The notes: a model not told the origin generated them from the sequence alone. DNA of 64,000 bases from Bacillota bacterium (GCA_023390555.1 JAEWCQ010000032.1:22511-86510), one strand, 5' to 3'. Counted from the first letter of the stretch, positions 6,607-16,201 are shown. Translations and numbers: made by a program.

Positions 6607-9216
6607 ATGAAGCTGAACAAAGGAATTATTTTTACAAATAATAACTGTATCGGTTGCAACCGCTGTATTTCCGGCTGTCCATCCCTTGGCGCTAACATCT
6701 CCATTACAAGAGATGGACAGAATCATATTTATGTGGATGATGACAAATGCCTGCACTGCGGACACTGTCTGGATACCTGCAGGCACAATGCGCGGGAATT
6801 CCGCGATGACACAGATCTGTTTTTACAGGATTTGAATAAAGGAACACCAATCTCGCTTCTGGTCGCTCCTTCTTTTTTTGTGATATATGAAAAAAGGGCA
6901 TTTCAGATACTCGGTTATCTGAAAAGTCTGGGCGTACATCTGATTTATGACGTCAGCTACGGCGCAGATATCGCAACCTGGGCCTATCTTTCCTATATAG
7001 AAAAGCACAATTTCAAAGGTGCAATCGCACCTCCCTGCAGTGCCATCGTCAACTATATCGAAAAATATTCCCGCCTTCTGTTCGACCGGCTGATTCCGGT
7101 CCACTCTCCCCTTCTGTGTCTCGCAACCTATGTGAAAAAATATCTCGGAAATACGGACCGGCTTGCTTTCCTGAGTCCGTGCATTGCCAAAAAGGACGAG
7201 ATCAGTGATCCGAAAAATCAGGATATCGTTCATTATAATGTGACTTTCCTTCATCTGCTCAGTTACCTGGAGGATGTGGATCTCTCCGGTTACAGTACGC
7301 AATTGGAACTCTCCGACAGCGGGCTTGGCCGTGTATATCCGGCACCGGGCGGCCTTTCAGAAAATATACGGCTGTTTATCTCTCCGGAACATACGATCCG
7401 GGAAGTCCATGGAGAACTGAATGTCTATGATTATTTCGACAAACTGGAGCAGCGTATCCTGTTCGGCAAAGAACTTCCGTTTATGATCGATTGCCTCAAC
7501 TGCAGCCAGGGATGCCTCGCGGGTACCGGCACTCCGCTCAGCTGCACCTTTGATGATGACATCTTATTTCATATGCAGACACGCCGCACACCAAATCCTC
7601 TGATAACAGAAGAGGAAAATCCCTATCTTGCTTCACTCTCCACGCAAGAACGGCGAAAGCGTCTGAACGAACGTTTTTCTCATTTGAATTCCGATGATTT
7701 TACCCGTCTTTACGATGACAAAAAATTTCAGAATGAACGTCACCGCAATGAGTATGTCCGAAATTACGCAGACAAACTGGATGCGATTTTTCTTGCGATG
7801 CACAAAATCACTCCGGAATCCAGAAAAATTGACTGTCATTCCTGCGGCTACAGCAGCTGTCTGGAAATGGCCACTGCGATTTCCAAAGGGTACAACCACA
7901 TTGAAAACTGTGTGCACTATATGAAAGATGAGAATCTGCGGATTGCCACGATTGAGGCAAGAACCGGTATTCCGAACTTCAATGCCTTTTTGAATTTTGC
8001 AGATAAGCTGATTCTGTCGGGCCGGATCTCGCAGTACACCTCCATCTTTTTTAATATACGCAACTTCAAATCAATCAACCAGAAGTACGGCTTCAAGCGT
8101 GGGGACGCAGCTCTGAAAGAATATGCCAGCCGGGTCGCAGGTCTTGCCTTTGAAGACGAGCTGGTGGCCCTGATCGGCGGCAATGATTTTGTCGGTATCT
8201 TCCGGTCGGAACATCTGGAAGCAGTTCTGAAATCACTGGACTCCGTTCCGCTGTATACGCCTTCCGAAGATGAAGTTATTCCTGTTTCCGCACGTATCTC
8301 CGTCTATTCACCGGATGGTACTGACACCTCTCCGCAGATGCTGGTAGAAAAGCTTTCCATGACATACAGTGCCATGAACCACAATAAAAAACAGACCATT
8401 CTCTATTACCACAACGGATTGCGCGAAAAAGCCCTGCAGGAAGACATGATGATTCAGGCGATTGAGCCTGCCATTGAAAATCAGGAATTTCAGGTATACT
8501 ATCAGCCGAAGGTCGATATTCGCACCAGAAAGCTCGTCGGAGCAGAAGCTTTAATCCGCTGGTATCGCTGCGGTACTGTCATTCCGCCGATGGAATTTAT
8601 TCCACTGTGCGAAACCGTGGGTCTGGTGCAGAAACTGGATTTTTATGTGCTGAATGCAGTCTGTCGTGACATTACCGAATGGATCGCAAAGGGTATCCGG
8701 GTCGTTCCGATTTCCGTCAATTTCTCCAAGCAGCATTTTGTAGATCCCTTCGTTGCCGACCATATCAATGAAGTTGCGGATAAATGGCACGTACCGAAAA
8801 AATATCTGGAAATAGAATTTACAGAAACGGCTTATCTTGCCGACAGCAAAAATGTAATTTACAGTATCGACCGGCTTCATGAGTACGGTATTTCTTCTTC
8901 CATGGATGATTTTGGTACCGGTTATTCTTCCTTAAGCATGCTTCAGAATATGAGTTTTAATACGCTGAAACTGGACAAATCCTTCTTAAACGAGGGGAAT
9001 TTTGGTGACCACCGCAGCCGGGCAGTCATCGAAAATATCATCCGAATGGCAAAGCAGCTGAATATGTTCATTGTTTCTGAGGGAATTGAGACGGACCGTG
9101 AGCTGGCATACATGAAAGAAATGAACTGTGATTTTGCGCAGGGATATCTCTTTGACAAGCCTCTGACGAAGCAGGAATTTGAAAGACGGCTGCTCCGAAT
9201 CCTTTATCCGGAGTAA
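6607..9216 (+). CDS. Ferredoxin/FeFe-hydrogenase-like sensor fused to FeS, GGDEF and EAL domains
   Basis: Multidomain cytoplasmic protein of 869 aa with no membrane segment. Residues 14-58 hold two [4Fe-4S] ferredoxin motifs (C14, 17, 20, 24 and C48, 51, 54, 58). Residues ~80-320 resemble the FeFe-hydrogenase large-subunit C-terminal domain, with cysteines at the three signature loops: C144 (APPCSA), C192 (LSPCIAKKDE), and C296, C299 and C303 (DCLNCSQGC). A CxxCG FeS domain follows (C410, C413, C418, C435). The GGDEF region has GGNDF at 524-528, so cyclase activity is doubtful. The EAL domain (~610-869) keeps E647, N705, E737, D767, D768, K788 and E825, so c-di-GMP phosphodiesterase activity is likely. 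I infer a redox- or H2-responsive c-di-GMP hydrolase. The ribosome site is GGGTGGG, and the gene is divergent from the isc operon. Confidence 0.88.
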   Translation: MKLNKGIIFTNNNCIGCNRCISGCPSLGANISITRDGQNHIYVDDDKCLHCGHCLDTCRHNAREFRDDTDLFLQDLNKGTPISLLVAPSFFVIYEKRAFQILGYLKSLGVHLIYDVSYGADIATWAYLSYIEKHNFKGAIAPPCSAIVNYIEKYSRLLFDRLIPVHSPLLCLATYVKKYLGNTDRLAFLSPCIAKKDEISDPKNQDIVHYNVTFLHLLSYLEDVDLSGYSTQLELSDSGLGRVYPAPGGLSENIRLFISPEHTIREVHGELNVYDYFDKLEQRILFGKELPFMIDCLNCSQGCLAGTGTPLSCTFDDDILFHMQTRRTPNPLITEEENPYLASLSTQERRKRLNERFSHLNSDDFTRLYDDKKFQNERHRNEYVRNYADKLDAIFLAMHKITPESRKIDCHSCGYSSCLEMATAISKGYNHIENCVHYMKDENLRIATIEARTGIPNFNAFLNFADKLILSGRISQYTSIFFNIRNFKSINQKYGFKRGDAALKEYASRVAGLAFEDELVALIGGNDFVGIFRSEHLEAVLKSLDSVPLYTPSEDEVIPVSARISVYSPDGTDTSPQMLVEKLSMTYSAMNHNKKQTILYYHNGLREKALQEDMMIQAIEPAIENQEFQVYYQPKVDIRTRKLVGAEALIRWYRCGTVIPPMEFIPLCETVGLVQKLDFYVLNAVCRDITEWIAKGIRVVPISVNFSKQHFVDPFVADHINEVADKWHVPKKYLEIEFTETAYLADSKNVIYSIDRLHEYGISSSMDDFGTGYSSLSMLQNMSFNTLKLDKSFLNEGNFGDHRSRAVIENIIRMAKQLNMFIVSEGIETDRELAYMKEMNCDFAQGYLFDKPLTKQEFERRLLRILYPE

Positions 9217-9258
9217 CCGTCTCATACCCGTTTCACCATACGGCACTAAATATTCACT

Positions 9259-9756
9259 CTATCTGCAGGAGGTGCTGATTGATTCGATAGCGACCGCTCC
9301 GCCCCGCACCACTTCGATGGAATGGAATTTGGATTTGAGCAGGGCAATCAGTTCATTGTTACGTCGTTCCGTCAGTTTACATTCCAGCAGCACATGATCT
9401 TTTCCAATATCTGCAACCTCTACATGAAATACCTGTGCAATCTGGAACACCTCTTCCTTATCGGCGGTAGCGGTGCACTGAACCTTTGCAAACAGGATCT
9501 CTTTCATATGAATCGGAACATTGGTAAGGTCAATCACCTTAATGACCTCTACCATCCGGTTCAACTGCTTCTTGATCTGCTCAAAGGTGATATCGTCACT
9601 CGTCACACAGATGGTCATACGGGATACCGTTTCATCTTCTGTCGTACCCACTGTGAGACTCTGCAAATTATAGGATTTCCCCGAAAACAGCCCGGACACT
9701 TTCGCCAGCACGCCAACCTGATTTTCTACATATAGTGCAATCCATCTGTTCTTCAT
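9259..9756 (-). CDS. ilvN: Acetolactate synthase small (regulatory) subunit
   Basis: Regulatory subunit (165 aa) with an N-terminal ACT domain (MKNRWIALYVENQVGVLAKV) that mediates valine feedback on the catalytic subunit. The C-terminal half (RNNELIALLKSKFHSIEVVRGG) matches the activation domain of the family. It follows ilvB after 14 nt in the same direction and is the last gene of thyA-folA-AEC-ilvB-ilvN. It converges with the hydrogenase-like/EAL gene. Confidence 0.92.
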   Translation of the reverse strand: MKNRWIALYVENQVGVLAKVSGLFSGKSYNLQSLTVGTTEDETVSRMTICVTSDDITFEQIKKQLNRMVEVIKVIDLTNVPIHMKEILFAKVQCTATADKEEVFQIAQVFHVEVADIGKDHVLLECKLTERRNNELIALLKSKFHSIEVVRGGAVAIESISTSCR

Positions 9757-9770
9757 CCGCGTATCCTCCC

Positions 9771-11492
9771 TTATTTTAAGATCATCTGACTCATTGCGGT
9801 TCCGCTTTTTACCATCGGCAGTACAATCTCCTCAGTTGCAATCATAAACTCAATAATTGTTGGTACATTTTTCTGTTTCTTGGCTTCTTCGATTGCCGGA
9901 AGGATATCCTCTTCTTTTTCTACCCGGATTCCAAGGGCGCCATAGCTTTTTGCCAGTTCCACAAAATCAGGTTCATACTTTGGACAGTTCTTTCCGGGAC
10001 CTTTGCAGTTCGCCGGACAGGAATTGTGCCTTCTGAGGCAGGTTGCCGCATAGCGTTTTCCATAGAACAACTGCTGCATCTGACGAACCATTCCCAGATA
10101 ATAATTATTCAGCAGGCAGATGATCACAGGCGTTTCCTGAACCGCAGCCGTTGCCATTTCCTGGATGTTCATCTGGAATCCGCCGTCTCCGGTAATACAG
10201 ACAACGGGGGTATCCGGGTTTCCGATTTTTGCACCAATCGCTGCCGGAAATCCAAAACCCATCGTTCCAAGCCCTCCCGATGTAATGAACTGTTTCTTCT
10301 CATTCAATTCCAGATACTGCGTGGCCCACATCTGGTGCTGCCCCACGTCCGTGACAAAGATTGCCTCCTCAAAGGCACGATTGAGCTGTTCCATAATCAT
10401 CTGTGGTGTCATACCGCGGTCCCGGCGCATCTCCAGCGGATTTTCTTTGTCCCATTCCGCAATCTCTTTCTGCCAGCCTGCTGTTTTCTTCGGTTCCGCC
10501 CATTCGATCAGCTTCTCGAGTGCAAGGTTTGCATCTGCCACAACCGGTACGTCTACGACTACATTTCTGGAGATGGATGCCGTATCGATATCAATATGAA
10601 TAATTTCTGCTTTCGGAGCAAATTCATTCAAATCTCCGGTAATGCGGTCATTGAATCTGGTTCCGATGGAAAAAAGAACATCGCACTCGCTGACTGCCAT
10701 ATTCGCCGCATATCTTCCATGCATACCGCAGTTTCCGATATACAGCGGATGCCCTGCCGGAAGCGCACCCTTTCCCATGATTGTCGTCACGACCGGAACC
10801 TGCATCTTCTCCGCAAACTCCTGCAGTTTGCGATTTGCTTTTGCGATGCCTATTCCGCCGCCTGCAAGAATCAGGGGCTTCTTTGCTGCTTTCAGCAGTT
10901 TGTATGCTTTTTTCAGCTGTCCCACATGTACAGTCCCGTTGATCTTATACCCGCGGATATCCACATGAGAAGGATATTCGGAAGGCCCGACTTCCAGCTG
11001 GATATCTTTCGGCAGATCGATCAATACGGGACCCGGTTTTCCGGTTGCCGCTATATGAAATGCCATTTTTAAAACCCGTCCAAGATCATTTCGGTCTCGA
11101 ACAGTCACACCGTATTTCGTGATACTTCTTGTCATTCCGACAATATCGACTTCCTGAAATGCATCATTGCCGATCAGGCTCAGGGGAACCTGTCCCGTAA
11201 TACAAACCAGAGGAATATTATCATAATGTGCATCCGCAAGTCCGGTGATAATATTGGTTGCGCCCGGTCCGCTGGTCACAAGACAGACACCGATCTTTCC
11301 GGTGGATCTTGCATACCCCTCTGCCTCATGAATGAGTCCCTGTTCGTGTCTTGGCAGGACGACCCGGATATCCTCCTGCTTATATAATTCATCAAAAAGA
11401 TCCGTTACCATACCGCCCGGATACCCGAATACAGTATCTACGCCCTCTTCCTGCAGAGCTTTAACAACTAACTTTCTTCCTGTAATATCCAT
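9771..11492 (-). CDS. ilvB: Acetolactate synthase large (catalytic) subunit
   Basis: ThDP-dependent enzyme (573 aa) joining two pyruvates (or pyruvate and 2-ketobutyrate) at the first shared step of Val/Leu/Ile synthesis. The ThDP-activating glutamate is E50 (PRHEQG), the metal/ThDP GDG motif is at 435-437, and the C-terminal ThDP domain is complete. Odd feature: where relatives run directly from the RY-x-T segment into PDF, this protein carries a cysteine-rich insert with C485, C492, C496 and C503. The ilvN gene follows. No leucine/valine leader or T-box is visible upstream, where the AEC carrier gene ends 9 nt away. Confidence 0.95.
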   Translation of the reverse strand: MDITGRKLVVKALQEEGVDTVFGYPGGMVTDLFDELYKQEDIRVVLPRHEQGLIHEAEGYARSTGKIGVCLVTSGPGATNIITGLADAHYDNIPLVCITGQVPLSLIGNDAFQEVDIVGMTRSITKYGVTVRDRNDLGRVLKMAFHIAATGKPGPVLIDLPKDIQLEVGPSEYPSHVDIRGYKINGTVHVGQLKKAYKLLKAAKKPLILAGGGIGIAKANRKLQEFAEKMQVPVVTTIMGKGALPAGHPLYIGNCGMHGRYAANMAVSECDVLFSIGTRFNDRITGDLNEFAPKAEIIHIDIDTASISRNVVVDVPVVADANLALEKLIEWAEPKKTAGWQKEIAEWDKENPLEMRRDRGMTPQMIMEQLNRAFEEAIFVTDVGQHQMWATQYLELNEKKQFITSGGLGTMGFGFPAAIGAKIGNPDTPVVCITGDGGFQMNIQEMATAAVQETPVIICLLNNYYLGMVRQMQQLFYGKRYAATCLRRHNSCPANCKGPGKNCPKYEPDFVELAKSYGALGIRVEKEEDILPAIEEAKKQKNVPTIIEFMIATEEIVLPMVKSGTAMSQMILK

Positions 11493-11501
11493 TTTGTCCT
11501 C

Positions 11502-12458
11502 CTATCCAATGAGTCCCATGCATTTTAATATATAAATCCATCCCGTGAGCGTAAACGCCGCAAAGAAGGTGGTCGTGACTACGATACTTGCTGTAAGAAC
11601 GCCATCGTTTTTCATGTTTTTTGCCATAATGTAGCAGCTTGGTGTCGTCGGGGATGCCAGCATGATCAAAATGGCGACCATCTTATCCCCGGTAAATCCA
11701 AGAGCGGCGGCGGCCGGCAGAAAAATCAGCGGCTGTGCAATCAGTTTCAGGAATGCAGCTGCCAATGTCGGACGAATCCTCGTGAGTGCTTTTTTCCCTT
11801 CAAATCCTGCCCCCAGCGCAACAAGTGCAAGCGGTGTCGCCATCTGCGCCACATGATTCAACGATGCATCCACCATTTTCGGAAAATCAATACCGGCCAA
11901 TGCCACAACCAGCCCAAGCACGATTGCAAGTATAATCGGATTCTTCGCAATATTCATCAGTGCCTGTCTGATCCTGCCGGTACTCCGTTTTGTCTCCCCC
12001 TCCTGTTCTGCCTCAAACGTCAGAACAAGAACAGAAAAAATATTGTAGAGTGGGACAGCTCCGATAATCATCAGGGGGCCCATCGCCGACTGCCCATAGA
12101 TGTTTTCAATAAAGGCGATTCCCATAACGGCCGCACTGCTTCGAAAGGACGCCTGCACGAAGGCTCCGGTCATGGACCGATCCTTCAAAAAAAGGCGTGC
12201 CCCTCCCCAAATAGCCCAGAAGCAGATCGTACTCGCAATTGCACAGAACAGTACATACCGAACATCAAATACTTCTCTGATCGCCACTGAAGAGATATCG
12301 CGAAACAGCATCACCGGAAGTGTCACCGTAAAATTGAACCGGTTTGCAACCGTTACAAAGTTATCATTTAACATTCCGATCTGTCTTAAGAAATAACCGA
12401 GTATCATGACGAAAAAAATCGGTACGGTCACATTCAGGCTGAATATAAAATCATTCAT
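11502..12458 (-). CDS. AEC family (auxin efflux carrier-like) transporter
   Basis: Membrane carrier of 318 aa with about ten hydrophobic segments, opening with MNDFIFSLNVTVPIFFVMILGY as is typical of the AEC family. Bacterial members move malate, malonate or other small organic acids. The substrate here is unknown. It sits directly between folA (adjacent, no gap) and ilvB (9-nt gap), so it is probably co-transcribed. A role in exporting a branched-chain keto acid or fermentation acid would be speculation. Confidence 0.85.
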   Translation of the reverse strand: MNDFIFSLNVTVPIFFVMILGYFLRQIGMLNDNFVTVANRFNFTVTLPVMLFRDISSVAIREVFDVRYVLFCAIASTICFWAIWGGARLFLKDRSMTGAFVQASFRSSAAVMGIAFIENIYGQSAMGPLMIIGAVPLYNIFSVLVLTFEAEQEGETKRSTGRIRQALMNIAKNPIILAIVLGLVVALAGIDFPKMVDASLNHVAQMATPLALVALGAGFEGKKALTRIRPTLAAAFLKLIAQPLIFLPAAAALGFTGDKMVAILIMLASPTTPSCYIMAKNMKNDGVLTASIVVTTTFFAAFTLTGWIYILKCMGLIG

Positions 12459-12950
12459 TTACTTTCTCTTTTCATATTTCCGAAATACATATTCCAGATC
12501 AAAATAGGTCTGTTCCTCACTGTCTTCCGTAATTTCCCACTCCGGTTTCTCATCCAGATTCGGGAAAAATGCATCCGCATCATACCGGTAATCGATTTTC
12601 GTAATATGTGCCACATCGCATTCATCGAGCAGCTGCCGGTAAATGCTCTCTCCGCCGATCACATAGATATCCCCGCTCGGATATTTCTTGAGCTCGTTGC
12701 GGAGTTCTTCCATATCGTGCACAACGACGGCATCCTTCACGTGATAAGATGTGTCACTGGTCAGTACGACATTGATCCTGTTTTTTAAAGGCAGTCCGTT
12801 CGGAAAACTCTCCAGCGTTCTCCGCCCCATCACGACCACTTTCCCCGTTGTCGTCTTGCGAAAGAATTTCATATCATCCGGAATACTCACCAGTAATTTA
12901 TTTTTATATCCAATCGCCCAATTGTTGTCCACTGCTACAATCAAGTTCAT
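12459..12950 (-). CDS. folA: Dihydrofolate reductase
   Basis: NADPH-dependent reduction of dihydrofolate to tetrahydrofolate, regenerating the cofactor oxidised by ThyA. The 163-aa protein has the family start (MNLIVAVDNNWAIGYKNKL), the catalytic acidic residue in IPDDMKFF (D26 by alignment with E. coli D27) and the NADPH-binding VVMGRRTLES. It follows thyA after 29 nt and abuts the AEC carrier gene. Confidence 0.95.
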   Translation of the reverse strand: MNLIVAVDNNWAIGYKNKLLVSIPDDMKFFRKTTTGKVVVMGRRTLESFPNGLPLKNRINVVLTSDTSYHVKDAVVVHDMEELRNELKKYPSGDIYVIGGESIYRQLLDECDVAHITKIDYRYDADAFFPNLDEKPEWEITEDSEEQTYFDLEYVFRKYEKRK

Positions 12951-12979
12951 ATCATCTTCCTCCTTCTACCCTGCAGTCT

Positions 12980-13828
12980 CTAAACTGCAATCGGGATATT
13001 TTTCACCTGCGGCCCCGTCACATAATTGTCCAGACGCACATCCTGCGGTGTAAACTCATAAAAATCCTTTACATCGGGATTCAGCCAAAAACCCGGTGCC
13101 TCATAAGTCTCACGTGTAATCAGCTCCCGGATGATCGGGATGTGTCTGTCGTAAATATGGGCATCTGCAATGACATGTACGAGTTCTCCCACCTGCATGT
13201 TACACACCTGTGCAAGCATATGGACCAGTACGGCGTACTGGCAGACATTCCAGTTATTGGCAGCCAGAATATCCTGTGAACGCTGATTTAAAATCGCATT
13301 CAGTGTCAGCCTGTCCTCTCCCTTTTTCTGGGTGACATTAAAGGTCATGCTGTATGCGCATGGGTAGAGATTCATCTCACTCAGATCCTGGTGGACATAG
13401 ATATTCGTCATAATACGGCGGCTGAACGGATGATTCTTCAAATCGTAGATCACACGGTCCACCTGATCCATGGCCCCCTCTTTATACGAATGCTTTACTC
13501 CCATCTGATAACCATATGCTTTTCCGATCGAACCTGTCTCATCTGCCCATTCATCCCAAACGTGACTGCCAAGATCATGAATGTTGTTGGATTTTCTCTG
13601 CCAGATCCAGAGCATTTCATCGGTACAGCTCTTAATGGCTGTCTTACGAAGTGTGACTGCCGGAAACTCTTTGGCTAAATCATACCGGTTTACGACACCG
13701 AATTTCTTTATCGTATAGGCACTTGTTCCATCCTCCCAGTGTGGACGTACTTTTTCTCCTTCCGTACTCACACCGTTTTCCAGAATATCCTTACACATAT
13801 CAATAAATATCTGATCTGCTATACTCAT
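12980..13828 (-). CDS. thyA: Thymidylate synthase ThyA
   Basis: Converts dUMP to dTMP using methylene-tetrahydrofolate. The nucleophile is C157 in LYPCAYSMTFNV. The C-terminus ends VKNIPIAV, the conserved tail that closes over the active site. The length of 282 aa is standard. AGGAGGG precedes the ATG. It heads the thyA-folA-AEC-ilvB-ilvN run. A 98-nt gap separates it from larC upstream. Confidence 0.95.
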   Translation of the reverse strand: MSIADQIFIDMCKDILENGVSTEGEKVRPHWEDGTSAYTIKKFGVVNRYDLAKEFPAVTLRKTAIKSCTDEMLWIWQRKSNNIHDLGSHVWDEWADETGSIGKAYGYQMGVKHSYKEGAMDQVDRVIYDLKNHPFSRRIMTNIYVHQDLSEMNLYPCAYSMTFNVTQKKGEDRLTLNAILNQRSQDILAANNWNVCQYAVLVHMLAQVCNMQVGELVHVIADAHIYDRHIPIIRELITRETYEAPGFWLNPDVKDFYEFTPQDVRLDNYVTGPQVKNIPIAV

Positions 13829-13926
13829 TTATTCCCTCCTGGGGTTTTCTGTAGTTCCACTTTGTATTCCGTGGCTTCTGTTTCTAAATTCTATCCTCTG
13901 TATTCTATGACATTGTAAACAATTTT

Positions 13927-15222
13927 TCAGACCTGCGCAAGGGACATATTTATGCATTCCTGCTGCCGAAATTCCTGTATCAACTGATGATAGACCTGTC
14001 CATACCCGAGTCCCTGCTCCCGGCTGACCGCCGCAACATCCTCATATTCGGGATAAATACGCACTTCCCCATCATAGCTGCAGATTTTAGCCCGCACCTC
14101 TCCAAAAGATGTCCGGATCATACGGATCTCTCTTTTTAAGACCGTCCGCTCCATCTTTTGTCTGCGGATTCCGATTGTCGTTGTCTGACGGAAGATAATA
14201 TGCTCTAACGGCACAATATCCGTTTCATCACAGATGACATTCAACTGGTATGCAGGACGGTTCTTTTTCATGAAGACCGGTATATAATGCACGTCACGCG
14301 CACCCGCACGGAGCAGCTCCTCCATAACAAATCCCATTGCCTCTCCAGTCGTATCATCAATATTGCTCTCCAACTTCCAAATCACATCCCTCTGCGCATC
14401 TGTGTCGGCAATCAACATGGCGCGAAGCAGGCTTGGTCTGTCGTAACTGCGCTTTCCGGTTCCAATTCCGGTCCTTAATATCTGAAAGTGCTCCGGCAGA
14501 CGGTCCTTTGTCCGAACTGCTGCAACAATGGCCGCTCCGGTTGGGGTCACAAGCTCTCCTTCCGTTTTCGTCAGATGCAGCCCCAGTCCATATGCCGATG
14601 CAATATGCACTACCGCTGGAACAGGTACCGGTATCTGACCGTGCTGACAGTTGATAAAACCTCTGCCCTCCCAAAGTTCCGGCACAATGACTTCTGTAAT
14701 GTCAAGGTCATCGAGACATACGGAAACCGCCACGATATCCACAATGGAATCCACTGCTCCGACCTCATGAAAATGAACTTCCGAAACCGGTACTCCGTGT
14801 GCCTTTGCCTCCGCTTCTGCCAGAATTTCAAAGATGTTTCCCGCAATGGTCTTCGCCCGCTCCGTAATCGCCGCACCGGCGATAATCTCCCTGATCTCGG
14901 CAAGCCCGCGATGTGTATGGGTATGGACATGCTTCTGTGTTTCCGTTTCCCCATGGTGCATGTGGTGCATCGCATGGTCTCCATGCAGATATTCCATATC
15001 GTGATCGTGGTTTTCAAGCACTTTATCCAATAAAACAGCAAAGTCACAAGCATCCAGCCCGCTTTTTTTCACTCTGCTGATTTTTAGTTCAAATCCGTCC
15101 ACCGGAAGACTTGTCAGCGCTTCTTCCAGTCTCTTCTGATCCGCACCCAGGTCCAGCAGAGCCCCAACGGTCATATCTCCGCTGATTCCGCTGTAACATT
15201 CCAGATATAGCTGCCTATTCAT
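13927..15222 (-). CDS. larC: Nickel insertion protein LarC (nickel-pincer cofactor)
   Basis: LarC inserts Ni into the pyridinium dithiocarboxylate cofactor of lactate racemase-type enzymes using CTP. The 431-aa frame begins YLECYSGISGDM, the LarC signature, and carries a histidine-rich stretch (12 His between residues 72 and 104) suited to holding nickel. In Lactiplantibacillus plantarum LarC is completed by a programmed frameshift. Here LarC1 and LarC2 regions are one unbroken frame. It overlaps larB by 8 nt. larA and larE are not in the window. Confidence 0.9.
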   Translation of the reverse strand: MNRQLYLECYSGISGDMTVGALLDLGADQKRLEEALTSLPVDGFELKISRVKKSGLDACDFAVLLDKVLENHDHDMEYLHGDHAMHHMHHGETETQKHVHTHTHRGLAEIREIIAGAAITERAKTIAGNIFEILAEAEAKAHGVPVSEVHFHEVGAVDSIVDIVAVSVCLDDLDITEVIVPELWEGRGFINCQHGQIPVPVPAVVHIASAYGLGLHLTKTEGELVTPTGAAIVAAVRTKDRLPEHFQILRTGIGTGKRSYDRPSLLRAMLIADTDAQRDVIWKLESNIDDTTGEAMGFVMEELLRAGARDVHYIPVFMKKNRPAYQLNVICDETDIVPLEHIIFRQTTTIGIRRQKMERTVLKREIRMIRTSFGEVRAKICSYDGEVRIYPEYEDVAAVSREQGLGYGQVYHQLIQEFRQQECINMSLAQV

Positions 15223-15979
15223 CTCTTACTCCTAACCGGTTAATCTGTGTGGCCATATAGCCGGCACCGTAACCATTGTCTATATTCACAACCGCAATTC
15301 CATTGGCACAGGAATTGATCATTGTAAGAAGCGCGGACAGGCCATGCATACTCGCTCCGTAACCAACCGAGGTCGGCACTGCAATCACCGGCTTGTCCAC
15401 GAGTCCGCCGAGAACGCTTGCAAGCGCTCCTTCCATTCCCGCAACTGCCACAACACAGTTGGCGCTCTGGATTGACTCCAGATGATAGAGCATCCGATGC
15501 AGTCCGCTGACTCCGATGTCATAAATGCGGTCTACCTGTGTTCCAAAATATTCTGCGGTCTGGGCCGCTTCTTCCGCAACCGGAATATCCGCCGTTCCTG
15601 CCGAACAGACTGCAACCTTTCCGATCCGTTTCTTATCCGGCTTTTCTATTTTCAAGATATGGGATATTGCATCATACTGTACCATGGGATACCGTTTCCG
15701 GACAAATTCATACTGCTCCGCATTTGCCCTTGTGCCGAACACTTCCCCGTCCTCCTCGTAGAGTCTTCCGAATATCTGAAGCAGATGCTCATCCGACTTA
15801 CCGCTGCAAAAGATCACTTCCGCAAAACCGGAACGAAGTTTCCGATGGGTATCCAGCTTCGCATATCCCATTTCCTCAAAAGGTTCCCTGCGAAAGTAAC
15901 GTTCTGCTTCCGCAACGGAAATCTCCCCGTCTTTTACTTTTTCCAATATTTCACGTGCTTCCAATCCTGCCTCCTGCAA
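15215..15979 (-). CDS. larB: Nickel-pincer cofactor biosynthesis protein LarB
   Basis: LarB carboxylates and cleaves nicotinic acid adenine dinucleotide in the first step of the nickel-pincer cofactor pathway. The protein (254 aa) has a helical N-terminus and a C-terminal PurE-like domain (CSAGTADIPVAEEA, PTSVGYGASMHG). It is the first gene of larB-larC, with overlapping coding ends. The upstream 220-nt gap carries the terminator of the neighbouring Fe-S protein gene. Confidence 0.9.
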   Translation of the reverse strand: MQEAGLEAREILEKVKDGEISVAEAERYFRREPFEEMGYAKLDTHRKLRSGFAEVIFCSGKSDEHLLQIFGRLYEEDGEVFGTRANAEQYEFVRKRYPMVQYDAISHILKIEKPDKKRIGKVAVCSAGTADIPVAEEAAQTAEYFGTQVDRIYDIGVSGLHRMLYHLESIQSANCVVAVAGMEGALASVLGGLVDKPVIAVPTSVGYGASMHGLSALLTMINSCANGIAVVNIDNGYGAGYMATQINRLGVRDE

Positions 15980-16108
15980 TTCAATCGTTCTTTGTTTCCT
16001 TAGATTCTTTTCTTTATAAAAAAATCAGACTCCATTGCAACAGTATCATTATACTGTAGCCAGGGACTTCCTTCAATACCATTTCCTTTCCTGTATTTGG
16101 ATAAATAA

Positions 16109-16138
16109 AAGAACCCGGTCAGCGCGCTCCGGATTCTT
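16109..16138 (-). terminator. Terminator after the HdrB-like gene
   Basis: Inverted repeat AAGAAYCCGG/CCGGRTTCTT read on the minus strand and followed by TTTTATTTAT. It ends the lrp/HdrB-like unit before larB. Confidence 0.75.
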
Positions 16139-16201
16139 ATGATTTTTGATTATGCTTAAGGTGATAAAAAGCATAGGTAAAATTCTGGTGATGTATCGTC
16201 T

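Noticed and set aside
13927..15222. Programmed frameshift in larC
   Set aside because: The whole protein is encoded in one uninterrupted frame, so no frameshift is needed.
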